Assembly (NCBI GenBank): GCA_021737405.1
Contig: JAIPEG010000002.1
Location: 248,001-312,000, forward strand
DNA length: 64,000 bases
Origin: Bacteriovoracaceae bacterium
GTDB lineage: Bacteria > Bdellovibrionota > Bacteriovoracia > Bacteriovoracales > Bacteriovoracaceae
Direction: 5' to 3'
The notes under the pieces are model-generated. The model had not been told where the DNA came from, searched no databases, and was given only the letters and a program-made list of their open reading frames with translations. The position numbers were made by a program, and so were the translations under genes. Below are positions 44,544 to 51,646 of the stretch, one piece after another; within the stretch, counting starts at the first letter, position 1; each line of letters begins with the position of its first letter.

Positions 44544-44588
44544 CCTATATTCTTTATAAAGAATGAACCCTTTTTTGGGAGGAGAGAT

Positions 44589-44783
44589 ATGAAAAACTTA
44601 TTTTTTTTAATGATGGCAATTATGCTTATTAATGTCAGTTTTGCAGGTGAATTAGGTGAAGATCAAAAAGGTGATTGTGTTAATAGCCCTCAAAACTCAC
44701 GCAATCAAACGGTTGTTGTAGACGAGAGTGATACCACTAAAACGATCGAAAAAGGCAAGAACGCAGCATCTCAACGCGATTAA
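44589..44783 (+). CDS. small secreted protein 2 (64 aa)
   Basis: A signal peptide (1-19, ending SFA) is followed by a 45-residue polar mature peptide (GELGEDQKGDCVNSPQNSRN, then a Thr/Val/Asp-rich tail) with one Cys at residue 29. It has a GGAGGAG Shine-Dalgarno, a perfect sigma-54 promoter and its own terminator, which argue strongly that it is a real, highly controlled single-gene unit. The layout matches secreted proteins 1 and 3. Function unknown. Confidence 0.78.
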   Translation: MKNLFFLMMAIMLINVSFAGELGEDQKGDCVNSPQNSRNQTVVVDESDTTKTIEKGKNAASQRD

Positions 44784-44805
44784 TTATAAACTTCTAGTCT
44801 GTTAT

Positions 44806-44834
44806 AGATCCCACCTAAATGGTGGGATCTTTTT
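44806..44834 (+). terminator. intrinsic terminator after small secreted protein 2
   Basis: AGATCCCACC (44806-44815), loop TAAAT, GGTGGGATCT (44821-44830) then a T-run. This is a long, strong hairpin that isolates the small gene from the aldehyde dehydrogenase gene. Confidence 0.94.
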
Positions 44835-44885
44835 ATTTGGTCCATTTTGAGTACAATGGGTTTCTATTCATATAATGGAGATCTC

Positions 44886-46262
44886 ATGGAAGCGATTCAA
44901 CAGAAATATCATGAACTAACTCAGGGCCATCTTGATAAGAAGAATCACTCCTACGAATCCCGAGTCGACCATCTTATCGCCCTTCGAAAGCTAATTCTAG
45001 AAAATGAAAATATGATTTTAGAGGCCTTAAATAAAGACCTAGGAAAGTCACGTTTTGAAGGGGTGATTAGTGAGACCTTATTTTTAGTAAAGGAAATTGA
45101 TCACACCTTAAAGAAGCTAAAGAAATGGATGAAGAAAAAGAGAGTTTCAACCCCTTTTCTTCAGTTTCCTGCGCGCTCCTATATTATCCCAGAGCCTATT
45201 GGGGTGGTCCTTATAATCAGTCCCTGGAATTACCCATTTCAGCTTCTTATATCGCCTCTTATTGGTGCATTGGCCGCCGGAAATATGGCCATTTTAAAGC
45301 CCTCTGAGGTAGCTCCTAACGTCTCGAGTGTTGTAGCTAGACTTATTCCAAAATACCTCTCAAAAAGCATTGTAAGCGTGGTTGAGGGGGCAGTAGCTGA
45401 AACTCAAGCTCTTCTTGACCTACCCTTTAATCATATCTTCTACACTGGAAACTCCCATGTTGGGAGGATCGTCATGGAAAAGGCGGCAAAGCATCTCTGC
45501 CCAGTAACTTTAGAGCTCGGGGGGAAGTCTCCTTGCTTTGTTGATAAAAATAATGATCTTGATCTGGTCGCCAAAAGATTGCTTTGGGGAAAGTTCTTTA
45601 ATACAGGGCAAACATGTGTTGCCCCTGATTATGTCTTAGTTGAAGAAGAAGTAAGAAGTCCCTTAATTGAGGCCATGAAAGCAGTGTTAAAAGACTTCTA
45701 TCCAATGGGAGCAAAAGAGAGCCCTGATTACGGAAAAGTTATAAATAAGCGCCACTTTTTACGATTAGAGAGTTATTTATCAGAAGATGAAATTGTCATT
45801 GGCGGGGAGAGAGACATTGAGAGCCTCTATTTTTCACCAACCATTTTAGAGGCATCAGAAGACAGCTTGTCTATGAAGGAAGAAATCTTTGGCCCTATAT
45901 TGCCTATTTTAGCGGTAAAGAACTTTGATGATGCTCTGACCTTTATTAACCAAAGGGCCCATCCTCTCGCTGCTTATGCTTTTTCAAAAGATAATGAACT
46001 CTTGAATCGATTTCGTGAGGAAGTGACGGCTGGAGGAATGTGCCTAAATGATAGTCTGGTTCATTTAACCAACGAAGGCCTACCCTTTGGAGGTGTTGGA
46101 GAGAGTGGAATGGGCTCGTATCACGGAAAAAAGTCTTTTGATATCTTCACCCATTACAAGTCAGTCATGAAGAGAGGCCTCCTAATCGATCTTCCTGTGC
46201 GCTATCCTCCCTATGCCGCAAAGGAATCTCTTATTAGAAGGTTATTAAACTGGCTTGGCTAA
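44886..46262 (+). CDS. aldehyde dehydrogenase (class 3-like, NAD(P)-dependent)
   Basis: It oxidises an aldehyde to the acid; class 3 enzymes prefer fatty or aromatic aldehydes. Motifs seen: the cofactor loop SPWNYPFQLLISPLIGALAAGN, the catalytic Glu in LELGGKSP, and the catalytic Cys in GQTCVAPDY. A hydrophobic C-terminal end fits membrane-associated fatty aldehyde dehydrogenases. I place the start at ATG 44886 (458 aa) with a GGAG site 5 bases before; the longer TTG frame from 44847 lacks one. It sits between two sigma-54-controlled peptide genes, possibly by insertion into that locus. Confidence 0.93.
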   Translation: MEAIQQKYHELTQGHLDKKNHSYESRVDHLIALRKLILENENMILEALNKDLGKSRFEGVISETLFLVKEIDHTLKKLKKWMKKKRVSTPFLQFPARSYIIPEPIGVVLIISPWNYPFQLLISPLIGALAAGNMAILKPSEVAPNVSSVVARLIPKYLSKSIVSVVEGAVAETQALLDLPFNHIFYTGNSHVGRIVMEKAAKHLCPVTLELGGKSPCFVDKNNDLDLVAKRLLWGKFFNTGQTCVAPDYVLVEEEVRSPLIEAMKAVLKDFYPMGAKESPDYGKVINKRHFLRLESYLSEDEIVIGGERDIESLYFSPTILEASEDSLSMKEEIFGPILPILAVKNFDDALTFINQRAHPLAAYAFSKDNELLNRFREEVTAGGMCLNDSLVHLTNEGLPFGGVGESGMGSYHGKKSFDIFTHYKSVMKRGLLIDLPVRYPPYAAKESLIRRLLNWLG

Positions 46263-46369
46263 GTTCATGAATATTGTTGTGATCATGAGAAATTTGTCGA
46301 AAGTTTGAACAGCGGTTGAAATTTATTCAATTTATACTTCTTAAGTAGTGGATATCTAGTCTTATTTTT

Positions 46370-46385
46370 TGGCACTACTCTTGCT
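46370..46385 (+). promoter_or_regulatory. sigma-54 (RpoN) -24/-12 promoter of small secreted protein 3
   Basis: TGGCAC (46370-46375), five bases, TTGCT (46381-46385), invariant GG and GC again 12 bases apart. It is the same consensus as the promoter at 44528. Just downstream a TGCTT/AAGCA repeat flanks ATATATA, and at 46316-46330 is a TTGAA-ATTTA-TTCAA repeat. Confidence 0.85.
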
Positions 46386-46419
46386 TATATATAAAGCATA
46401 ACAGATAAGGAGAGAGAAT

Positions 46420-46608
46420 ATGAAAATGCTAATTGTAACTACACTTTTGATTTTAACAGTATCATCATCATTTGCAGCAGAGGGTGAAAGAGAGCCAACT
46501 TGCGCGGAAATGGTTCAGGTGAATAGAAATGAAGCTGGAGAAGTGATTCGTGATGATTCTGAAGTTCGTGAAGAATCTACAGCGACTACTGTTAGAGAAA
46601 GAGGCTAA
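46420..46608 (+). CDS. small secreted protein 3 (62 aa)
   Basis: The signal peptide is 1-19 (ending SFA) and the mature 43 residues begin AEGEREPTCAEM with one Cys (residue 28) and end in an Arg/Glu/Thr-rich tail (EESTATTVRERG). Strong AAGGAGAG site, a sigma-54 promoter and a terminator, as for secreted protein 2, which it parallels in layout (signal peptide, single Cys near the mature N-terminus, charged tail). No known family. The three peptides may be diverged members of one family. Confidence 0.78.
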   Translation: MKMLIVTTLLILTVSSSFAAEGEREPTCAEMVQVNRNEAGEVIRDDSEVREESTATTVRERG

Positions 46609-46632
46609 ACAGATTTTTAATTTATTTAAAAA

Positions 46633-46658
46633 AGCCACCTAAAAAGGTGGCTTTTTTT
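46633..46658. terminator. bidirectional terminator after small secreted protein 3
   Basis: AGCCACCT (46633-46640), loop AAAA, AGGTGGCT (46645-46652) with a T-run after and an A-run before, so it also serves the minus-strand gene ending at 46657. Confidence 0.93.
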
Positions 46659-46995
46659 ATTGGTTTAAAAGAATTTTCTTAAGCATGTCTTTTTCTTCCG
46701 CGGTGTAATCTTCACCGTGATCAATATTCTTTAAGGCCTCTTTCTTATCAATAGAAGAACTTTGAATAGAGATTTTATCACTGTCGGGAATAGTGTTGTT
46801 AAAGATCTTGTGGCTAAAGGCCTTTGAGCTTTTCACGCCTTTTAGAATGACACTCTTAGATTCCGAAAAAACTTCCTTTGTTATGGGGCTTGCCCATTGA
46901 TTTAAATAATAGAAAAGAGGTTTTCTTTGCACAGGAATGCTCAACAAGAGAAAGCTAAAGCAAAAGGTCATGAAAAATTTAAGCATCGTGAACAT
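46657..46995 (-). CDS. exported protein of unknown function (112 aa)
   Basis: A hydrophobic N-terminus (about 1-22) acts as signal peptide or anchor. The rest is polar and Ser/Lys-rich with helical C-terminus (TAEEKDMLKKILLNQ). No family is recognised. It lies 2 bases after the response-regulator gene and is probably co-transcribed with it. Confidence 0.6.
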   Translation of the reverse strand: MFTMLKFFMTFCFSFLLLSIPVQRKPLFYYLNQWASPITKEVFSESKSVILKGVKSSKAFSHKIFNNTIPDSDKISIQSSSIDKKEALKNIDHGEDYTAEEKDMLKKILLNQ

Positions 46996-46997
46996 AT

Positions 46998-47393
46998 CTA
47001 GTCCTTTTCCTTTTCAGCAACAATCTTATCTACGGCCTTTATGAGATCTTCTGGCATGAATGGTTTGGGGAGAAAGTCTAGGGCACCACTACTAATAGAC
47101 TCAATCACAAGGGATTCCATATTTAAGGAGGAGATCATAATGATGGAGGCGTTCATTGTTTTTTCAGAGAGGACTTTAGCCATTTCTAGACCAGAGCGTT
47201 CCGGCATGATGATGTCGATAATGAATACATTGGCCCCTGTTGTCGCTCCGAGGGTGAGCCCTTCTTCGGCTGAACCTGCTGTTCCGACAACGTTGTAACC
47301 TTCACCTTCGAGTATCTCTACAATTGATCGACGGGAAAACTCCGAGTCATCAATGACAGCAATTCGAATTTCTTGACCTTTTTTGTTTGGCAT
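46998..47393 (-). CDS. CheY-like single-domain response regulator
   Basis: This is a receiver domain with no output domain (131 aa). The acidic pocket is D15/D16, the phospho-acceptor is Asp60 (VFIIDIIMPERSG), the switch Ser is in MISS (near 88) and the conserved Lys is Lys110 (FLPKPF). It probably acts by protein-protein contact, for example on the flagellar motor or another signalling partner. Its cognate kinase is not in the window. It lies about 60 bases downstream of lon copy 2. Confidence 0.93.
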   Translation of the reverse strand: MPNKKGQEIRIAVIDDSEFSRRSIVEILEGEGYNVVGTAGSAEEGLTLGATTGANVFIIDIIMPERSGLEMAKVLSEKTMNASIIMISSLNMESLVIESISSGALDFLPKPFMPEDLIKAVDKIVAEKEKD

Positions 47394-47455
47394 AATCCAA
47401 TTTCCTTTTCTTTATTTTAAAAGAAATTGGAATTATCGCCAGAAAAAATGTCGTC

Positions 47456-49894
47456 CTAGGCAGCAACTGGTGGAATGTTGCTCGTTTTGTTGCGACCTCC
47501 ACCTTTTTTCTTGAGTGATTTGAGCTTTTTCTTCCTTTCGTGCCAGCCAATTAATGCAAGATCAAGGACCTCATCAATCGTCTTAACAGGGATTAGCTCT
47601 AAACGCTCGCGGTATTCATCGGGAATATCAACAAGATCTTTTTGACACTTCCAAGGAATAATAACCGTTTTAATATTCATTCTCATCGCAGCGAGACACT
47701 TTTCTTTTACTCCGCCAACAGGGAGAACTTTTCCGGTTAGGGTAATTTCACCCGTCATTGCTACTGTCTTGTCGATGGGACAATCCGTTAGTAATGAAAT
47801 AATTGTTGTGGCAAGAGTAATACCTGCACTCGGTCCATCTTTTGGGATGGCGCCAGCTGGTAAGTGAATATGAATTTCATTGTGCTCAAAAACATCTTCT
47901 GGAATTCCAAGATACTCAGCGCGACTTCTAATATAGCCGATGGCCGTTTGAGCAGACTCTTTCATGACATCACCAAGTTGACCTGTAAGAGTGAAGCCCT
48001 TACCTTTCATTTTGGTTGATTCAATATAAAGAACTTGTCCGCCAGCAGCAGTCCAGGCCAAACCTGTTGCGACACCGACTTCATCTTCTTCACGATGATC
48101 TTCTCTTGTGTATTGTGGTGGTCCCAAAAGATCAAGCACAGTATTTGGAATAATGTGAGTAACAGCTTGGTCACCTTTAGCGATCTTCATAGCGACTTTT
48201 CTACAAAGAGCACCAATTCTTCTTTCAAGATTTCTAAGACCAGCTTCTGCAGTGAAATGCTCAATGACAGACTGAAGGCCTTCATCAGTAAATTCCACAT
48301 GGTCTTCACTGATGCCATTTTCTTCGAGTTGTTTAGGGATCAAATACTTTTTAGAAATGGCTACTTTTTCCTCTTGGGTGTATCCGGAGAGGTTAAGCAC
48401 TTCCATTCTGTCTCTTAGTGGACCAGGAATATTCTCTAAAACGTTAGATGTTGCAATGAACATGACATTTGAAAGATCAAAGGGAGTGTTGAGATAATGA
48501 TCTCTAAACTCTTTATTTTGTTCTGGATCCAATACTTCTAAGAGAGCACTTGATGGATCACCCTTAAAGTCTCCTCCAAGTTTATCAACTTCATCGAGTA
48601 AAATAACTGGATTGTTTGTTCCTGCTTGTTTTAAAGCCTGAATAAATCTTCCTGGCATCGCTCCAACATAAGTTCGGCGGTGTCCACGAATCTCAGCTTC
48701 GTCTTTTACGCCTCCAAGAGAAATCCTTACGAACTCTCTTCCTGTCGCTCTGGCGATACTTTTTCCAAGGGATGTTTTACCAACACCTGGAGGACCAGAA
48801 AAACAAAGGATAGGCCCTTTCATGTTGGTGCCTTTTAATTGGCGGACGGCAAGATACTCAAGAATTCTCTCTTTTACCTTTGTCAGGTCAAAGTGATCTT
48901 CATCAAGAATTTCTAGGGCATTATCTAAATCTATTTTTTCCTCAGAAGAAGCTGACCAGGGAAGATCACCCATCCATTCAAGATAGGTTCTTATAATACT
49001 GGCCTCTGATGAATCAGGATGCATTTTTTCAAGACGATTAAGCTGCTTAACGGCTTCTTTCTCAACATCTTCAGGCATGGCAGCCGCTTTTAGCTTCTTT
49101 CTCATCTCTTCAAACTCATCGTCTGCAGGAGCTTCCCCCTCGTCGCCAAGTTCAGATTTGATGGCCTTAATCTGCTCTCTTAAAAAATATTCTTTTTGGT
49201 TTTTATTAATTTCATCTTTGGCATTATTTCTAATCTTCGCTTGCATGGCCAAGATCTCTAATTCTCTAGTGAGAATATCGTTGATTTTATGAAGTCTCTC
49301 AATGGGTTCAAGAGTTTCCAAAATCATTTGAGCTTCGGCCACATGAAGATTTAAATTAGAAGCGACAAGGTCCGCGAGGCGGCCAGGCTCTGTGATGTCT
49401 TCCAATACTGTTAAAATATCTGGAGACAAAACTTTCCCAAGAGTAATCACTCTCTCAAGTTGCTCGCGAATATTTCTCATCAATGCATTAACAGCTACAT
49501 TGTCAAAAGAAGTATCAGCATCTTCAACCTTTTCTAGCTTTGTCGTGAAGTAAGGTTCGGACTGTTCAAAGTCTATAATGCGCGCCTTGCTTAAGCCTTG
49601 AACAAGAATTTTGATTCTTCCATCTGGAAGTTTTCTCATTCTCATAATCATGGCAACAGTTCCAAGATCATAAATCTCACTTGGATCAGGATGCTCGGCA
49701 GAAATATCTTTTTGGCTTGCCAAAAGAATTAGTCTATCACTTTGATTGAGTGCATGTTCTACGGCCTGTATGGAGGACTCCCGTCCAACAAACAATGGTA
49801 AAATCATAAAGGGATAAACAACAATATCCCTGATAGGGAGAAGAGGGAGGCGATCTTTAAATTCAATATTATCACCCTCGTAGTTCGTTACCAT
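47456..49894 (-). CDS. lon: ATP-dependent protease Lon (copy 2)
   Basis: A second complete Lon of 812 aa: LON domain (LPLLPIRDIVVYPFM at 13-27), coiled-coil linker, Walker A SGPPGVGKTS, Walker B LLDEVDK, and peptidase domain with catalytic Ser689 in KDGPSAG and the Lys in GGVKEKCLAAMR. A Lys/Gly-rich C-terminal tail (KKKGGGRNKT) is extra. The ATG has a GGAGGACAG site. It is divergent from glmU. Having two full-length lon genes occurs in several Deltaproteobacteria-type genomes, where one copy can be tied to development. Confidence 0.96.
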   Translation of the reverse strand: MVTNYEGDNIEFKDRLPLLPIRDIVVYPFMILPLFVGRESSIQAVEHALNQSDRLILLASQKDISAEHPDPSEIYDLGTVAMIMRMRKLPDGRIKILVQGLSKARIIDFEQSEPYFTTKLEKVEDADTSFDNVAVNALMRNIREQLERVITLGKVLSPDILTVLEDITEPGRLADLVASNLNLHVAEAQMILETLEPIERLHKINDILTRELEILAMQAKIRNNAKDEINKNQKEYFLREQIKAIKSELGDEGEAPADDEFEEMRKKLKAAAMPEDVEKEAVKQLNRLEKMHPDSSEASIIRTYLEWMGDLPWSASSEEKIDLDNALEILDEDHFDLTKVKERILEYLAVRQLKGTNMKGPILCFSGPPGVGKTSLGKSIARATGREFVRISLGGVKDEAEIRGHRRTYVGAMPGRFIQALKQAGTNNPVILLDEVDKLGGDFKGDPSSALLEVLDPEQNKEFRDHYLNTPFDLSNVMFIATSNVLENIPGPLRDRMEVLNLSGYTQEEKVAISKKYLIPKQLEENGISEDHVEFTDEGLQSVIEHFTAEAGLRNLERRIGALCRKVAMKIAKGDQAVTHIIPNTVLDLLGPPQYTREDHREEDEVGVATGLAWTAAGGQVLYIESTKMKGKGFTLTGQLGDVMKESAQTAIGYIRSRAEYLGIPEDVFEHNEIHIHLPAGAIPKDGPSAGITLATTIISLLTDCPIDKTVAMTGEITLTGKVLPVGGVKEKCLAAMRMNIKTVIIPWKCQKDLVDIPDEYRERLELIPVKTIDEVLDLALIGWHERKKKLKSLKKKGGGRNKTSNIPPVAA

Positions 49895-50123
49895 ATCTGT
49901 CCTCCAACAACAGCTATTCCGTGCTAATTATGTACACATCCATTGTTCGGGCATAAGTTCTTCATTCTTTAAGCTTTTTATGCATTTTGTGATGAAAAAA
50001 TGTGAACTATTGGTAGAGTTAAATGGTTAAAAACTAAACGAATTTAATGACATTTGCTCAAACCCTTCTGATAATGGTGCATTAGAAAACTGGAACAAAT
50101 TTGTTAAGAATTGGAGTAACACA

Positions 50124-51539
50124 ATGGCCGACAAAATAGGTGTGGCAATTCTCGCTGCTGGATTAGGAAAAAGAATGGGCGTGCCAACAGCAAAGCCTCT
50201 CATTCCCCTAATGGGACAAAAGCTTGTTGATTTTCCCTTGGTAGCGGCCGTTAATTTTTGTTCTGATCAATCAATGGACATGAAAGTTGGCGTTGTTGTT
50301 GGTCACCAAAAGGAAGAGGTCGAATCATACTTAAAGGAAAGGCATAAAAATCTCTCTCTAGATTTTCCGGTTCAAAAAGAACAAAAAGGCACGGCAGATG
50401 CTCTGAGAGCTTACTTTGACAGTTGCCCTTGGGCCAAAGACATGGACTACACTTTGGTCTTGTGTGCAGATACTCCTCTATTAACAAAGACTGAATTGAA
50501 CTCTTTGTGGAAAACTTTAAAAGATAAAAATTGGAATTCAATTGCCGCGACCTTTAGAACTAAAAACCCCACGGGCTATGGAAGAATTATTCAAGGCGAT
50601 GTTGGTTTTAAAATAGTTGAAGAGAAAGATGCAAGTGATGAAGAGCGTTTAGTAAACGAGGTAAATTCCGGACTCTATATATTCGAAACCAACACCATCT
50701 TAAAGAATCTCTTAGGCGTTGATAGTAACAATAAGTCCGGAGAATTTTATTTAACAGATGTTTTTCAGATTGGATCGGAAGTAGGAACAATTTGCTTTGA
50801 CGATGAGTCACCATTTCTAGGAGTCAATAGTCCTGTTCAATTGAGCCAGGCTCTTCACCAGTTAAAGAGTCGCATCAACGAAGATCACCAAAATAATGGT
50901 GTCCTTATATTAGAAAGGCAGCACACTTACATTGAGCCAACCGTTCAAATCGCTCCAGGGGCCACGATTTACCCCAATTGCTACCTTCATGGAAAAACAA
51001 CAATTGCGACAGGAGTCGAGATCGAGCCGGGAAGCATTATAAAAGATAGCCAAATCGCAGAAGGAGTGACGATTAAGGCCTACTCCTACTTAGAGGAAGC
51101 AAAAGTTGCGCCGATGTGTCAAATTGGTCCTTATGCGCGTTTACGACCAGGCACAGACTTGGGCGAGAAATGTAAAATTGGCAATTTTGTCGAGGTGAAA
51201 AAGGCGAAACTTGATTCTTCAGTAAGCGTTTCTCACTTGAGTTATGTGGGTGACGCTGAGATTGGGGAAAACGTGAATATTGGTTGTGGTTTTATCACTT
51301 GTAATTATGATGGTGAAGCAAAGCACAAAACGGTCATTGGAAAAAACTCATTCATTGGCTCAGACACCCAAATGATTGCCCCAATAACAATTGGGGAGAG
51401 TGCTTTTGTTGCCAGTGGATCGACAATTAACCAAGATGTTCCAAGCGAGGGTTTTGCTCTTTCTAGAAGCCGACAGGTCACAAAAGAAAACATGGCCTCA
51501 CGCTTTCTCAAAGGTAAATGGTCCATTAAAAAGAAGTAG
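50124..51539 (+). CDS. glmU: bifunctional GlmU (GlcNAc-1-P uridyltransferase / glucosamine-1-P acetyltransferase)
   Basis: GlmU makes UDP-GlcNAc for peptidoglycan and lipopolysaccharide. The N-terminal pyrophosphorylase has the LAAGLGKRMG nucleotide loop (residues 10-19) and the EQKGTADALRAYF region; the C-terminal left-handed beta-helix shows hexapeptide repeats (about 270-450) and the GPYARLRPGTDLGEKCKIGNFVEVKKA stretch. The 471 aa length is slightly above the usual 456. It is followed by glmS, giving the pathway from fructose-6-P to UDP-GlcNAc with only GlmM missing from the window. Confidence 0.96.
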   Translation: MADKIGVAILAAGLGKRMGVPTAKPLIPLMGQKLVDFPLVAAVNFCSDQSMDMKVGVVVGHQKEEVESYLKERHKNLSLDFPVQKEQKGTADALRAYFDSCPWAKDMDYTLVLCADTPLLTKTELNSLWKTLKDKNWNSIAATFRTKNPTGYGRIIQGDVGFKIVEEKDASDEERLVNEVNSGLYIFETNTILKNLLGVDSNNKSGEFYLTDVFQIGSEVGTICFDDESPFLGVNSPVQLSQALHQLKSRINEDHQNNGVLILERQHTYIEPTVQIAPGATIYPNCYLHGKTTIATGVEIEPGSIIKDSQIAEGVTIKAYSYLEEAKVAPMCQIGPYARLRPGTDLGEKCKIGNFVEVKKAKLDSSVSVSHLSYVGDAEIGENVNIGCGFITCNYDGEAKHKTVIGKNSFIGSDTQMIAPITIGESAFVASGSTINQDVPSEGFALSRSRQVTKENMASRFLKGKWSIKKK

Positions 51540-51570
51540 TATGTTGCTGCGGATTATTTTTGTCTGTTAG

Positions 51571-51630
51571 GCCCATAGAGTGGTATCTTTTTCTTTTGTC
51601 TACTTCCCCATGACCAAAGGTCTATTGGGC
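51571..51630 (+). promoter_or_regulatory. structured leader of glmS (inverted repeats)
   Basis: GCCCATAG (51571-51578) can pair with CTATTGGGC (51622-51630, one bulge), enclosing a GACC-AAA-GGTC hairpin (51612-51622). A TTTT run follows the stem. It does not show the conserved core of the Gram-positive glmS ribozyme. It may be a leader with regulatory structure or an attenuator. Confidence 0.35.
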
Positions 51631-51646
51631 TTTTAAGGTGCGCATT

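Noticed and set aside
51540-51646. glmS ribozyme
   Set aside because: The conserved catalytic core and cleavage-site context are not present.
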